This document shows, piece by piece, positions 4,123-5,165 of a DNA stretch of 5,165 nt. Made by a program: the position numbers and the translations under genes. The notes under the pieces were generated by a model. It saw nothing but the letters and a program-made list of their open reading frames with translations. It was not told the DNA's origin and did no database searches. Within the stretch, counting starts at the first letter, position 1. Every line of letters begins with the position of its first letter. The stretch comes from Proteobacteria bacterium UBA1148 (lineage in GTDB: Bacteria > Pseudomonadota > Gammaproteobacteria > Steroidobacterales > Rariloculaceae), in contig DBZY01000064.1 in NCBI GenBank assembly GCA_002311835.1, forward strand, positions 100,711 through 105,875, written 5' to 3'.

Positions 4123-5165
4123 TTGACTAACTACACTGACACAACACGCCGACCATGGCAGCAGATTCTTCTGAATCGCCATATGTTGATTTGTATATTT
4201 CAGGGTTTCTCATCTGGAATGCCACTGTACGTACTGGTTCAACTGATCCCCGCGTGGTTGCGAACCGAGGGTGTCGACCTGGCTACCATCGGGCTATTCA
4301 CCCTCGCTACATTACCGTACGCATGGAAATTTCTTTGGGCGCCGTTCCTCGACCGATTTAGTTTCCCATTTCTTGGGCGTCGTCGCGGTTGGATGCTCGT
4401 TAGTCAGTTACTACTGCTGCTGTGTATCACGCAGTTTGGTAATGTTGATCCAGGCGACAACTTAACGATAACGGTACGGGGCGTGCTCTTGTCAGCGCCC
4501 ACTGTGGTGTTGCTTGTTTTCCTTACCTCTATATTCGGCGCCACACAGGACATCGTGCTTGACGCTTATCGCCGAGAGATGCTCTTAGATGACGAACTGG
4601 GGACGGGTAACTCCATTTTCGTCAATGCGTACCGTGTCTCATCCCTGATCCCGGGCTCCTTGGCGTTCGTACTAGCGGATCTCCTGCCATGGTCGACAGT
4701 CTTCTGGGTCGTAGCACTATTTATGTCTGTCGGGATCATAACAACGTTACTGATACCCGAGACGTCAAATGATCAAATAGCGCCGCGCTCGGTGCGGGAA
4801 GCAGTCATCCAACCGTTTGCCGAGTTTTTCAACAGAGGTGGAGTTAAGTCGGCTCTGCTCATACTGAGCTTTATGCTGTTCTACAAGCTGGGTGACAACA
4901 TGGCCGTCGCCCTACAAACCCCCTTCTTTATTGACATCGGATTTACCTTGACCGAGATCGGGGTCATTGCAAAATTCGTCATTCTCGGATCAACGATCGT
5001 GGGCGCGCTCCTCGGCGGGTTGTTGATGTTGAGACTATCCATCAATCGAGCACTGTGGATTTTTGGCTTCGTACAAATCATTTCCATCTTCGGTTATGCA
5101 GCGCTCGCCAAGATAGGAGGCAACATTTACGCGCTGGTGGTGGCAACAAGTCTTGAGTATCTCGG
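4123..5165 (+). CDS. ampG: AmpG-family muropeptide permease (MFS), truncated at right edge
   Basis: AmpG imports GlcNAc-anhydroMurNAc peptides from the periplasm through the inner membrane for cell-wall recycling; in many bacteria it thereby affects AmpC beta-lactamase induction. About 347 residues are visible (E. coli AmpG has 491), so the C-terminal third is missing. The protein is highly hydrophobic with many membrane segments. Family motifs seen are GFSSGMPLYVLVQLIPAWL in the first helix, KFLWAPFLDRFSFPFLGRRRGW (69-90; the loop 2-3 signature is nearly identical to E. coli), FGATQDIVLDAYRREML (138-154; the conserved QD and DA), and LFYKLGDNMA (252-261). The start is uncertain. No ATG precedes the conserved N-terminal WQQILLNRHML segment, so TTG 4123 is chosen, giving MTNYTDTTRRPW; it has no clear Shine-Dalgarno sequence. 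ATG 4183 would begin at the edge of helix 1 and drop the usual amphipathic start. The ATG at 4155 is out of frame. The family call is firm. Confidence 0.93.
   Translation, partial: MTNYTDTTRRPWQQILLNRHMLICIFQGFSSGMPLYVLVQLIPAWLRTEGVDLATIGLFTLATLPYAWKFLWAPFLDRFSFPFLGRRRGWMLVSQLLLLLCITQFGNVDPGDNLTITVRGVLLSAPTVVLLVFLTSIFGATQDIVLDAYRREMLLDDELGTGNSIFVNAYRVSSLIPGSLAFVLADLLPWSTVFWVVALFMSVGIITTLLIPETSNDQIAPRSVREAVIQPFAEFFNRGGVKSALLILSFMLFYKLGDNMAVALQTPFFIDIGFTLTEIGVIAKFVILGSTIVGALLGGLLMLRLSINRALWIFGFVQIISIFGYAALAKIGGNIYALVVATSLEYL

Noticed and set aside
4155..4361. Open reading frame starting at ATG 4155, plus a second one at 4271-4465
   Set aside because: Both are out of frame with the strong AmpG coding sequence that continues through the same bases; neither encodes a recognisable protein.
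4080..4471. Direct repeat CTTAACGATAA at 4080-4090 and 4461-4471
   Set aside because: An 11-nt repeat is expected a few times by chance in a window of this length, and one copy is inside ampG coding sequence.

Overview
The window looks like ordinary chromosomal DNA from a gammaproteobacterium, with roughly balanced base composition. Three things support this: the divergent trmB / mutY-yggX neighbourhood (mutY and yggX are adjacent, with trmB diverging from mutY, in Escherichia coli), the YggX protein itself, and a CCA-encoding tRNA-Gly very close to the enteric glyU/glyT types. I cannot name the genus. A free-living, possibly marine or environmental gammaproteobacterium is a guess from the general look of the proteins, not something the sequence proves.

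Layout. Positions 2-610 (+) hold the C-terminal domain of an AMP-forming acetyl-CoA synthetase (acs), cut by the left edge. It converges on a three-gene minus-strand operon read from about 2514 down to 621: an exported SRPBCC/START-like protein of unknown function, then mutY (A/G-mismatch adenine glycosylase), then yggX (Fe(II)-trafficking / oxidative-damage protection). The reading frames overlap by one base (TAGTG) and by four bases (ATGA), so translational coupling is likely. A divergent intergenic region (2515-2640) carries candidate promoters for this operon and for a tRNA-Gly with anticodon CCC (2641-2714, +). A 139-bp spacer follows, with a perfect 8-bp inverted repeat and a sigma-54-like element, and then trmB (2854-3534, +), the tRNA m7G46 methyltransferase. 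trmB converges on a small stand-alone Rieske [2Fe-2S] protein (3551-3934, -). A second divergent spacer (3935-4122), rich in short inverted repeats, separates that gene from an ampG-family muropeptide permease (from about 4123, +), which runs off the right edge.

How the genes relate. mutY repairs A:8-oxoG damage and needs a [4Fe-4S] cluster. YggX limits labile-iron damage and helps protect Fe-S proteins. The Rieske protein is another Fe-S protein nearby. The central block therefore has an oxidative-damage/iron flavour, although the SRPBCC protein has no established link to it. tRNA-Gly and trmB are translation-related. Acs and AmpG are unrelated scavenging/recycling functions at the edges. 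I see no mobile element, CRISPR array, toxin-antitoxin pair or defence system, and no convincing novel system. The points worth a second look are the exported SRPBCC gene in front of mutY, the sigma-54-like site before trmB, the non-ATG starts, and the structured spacer between the Rieske gene and ampG.
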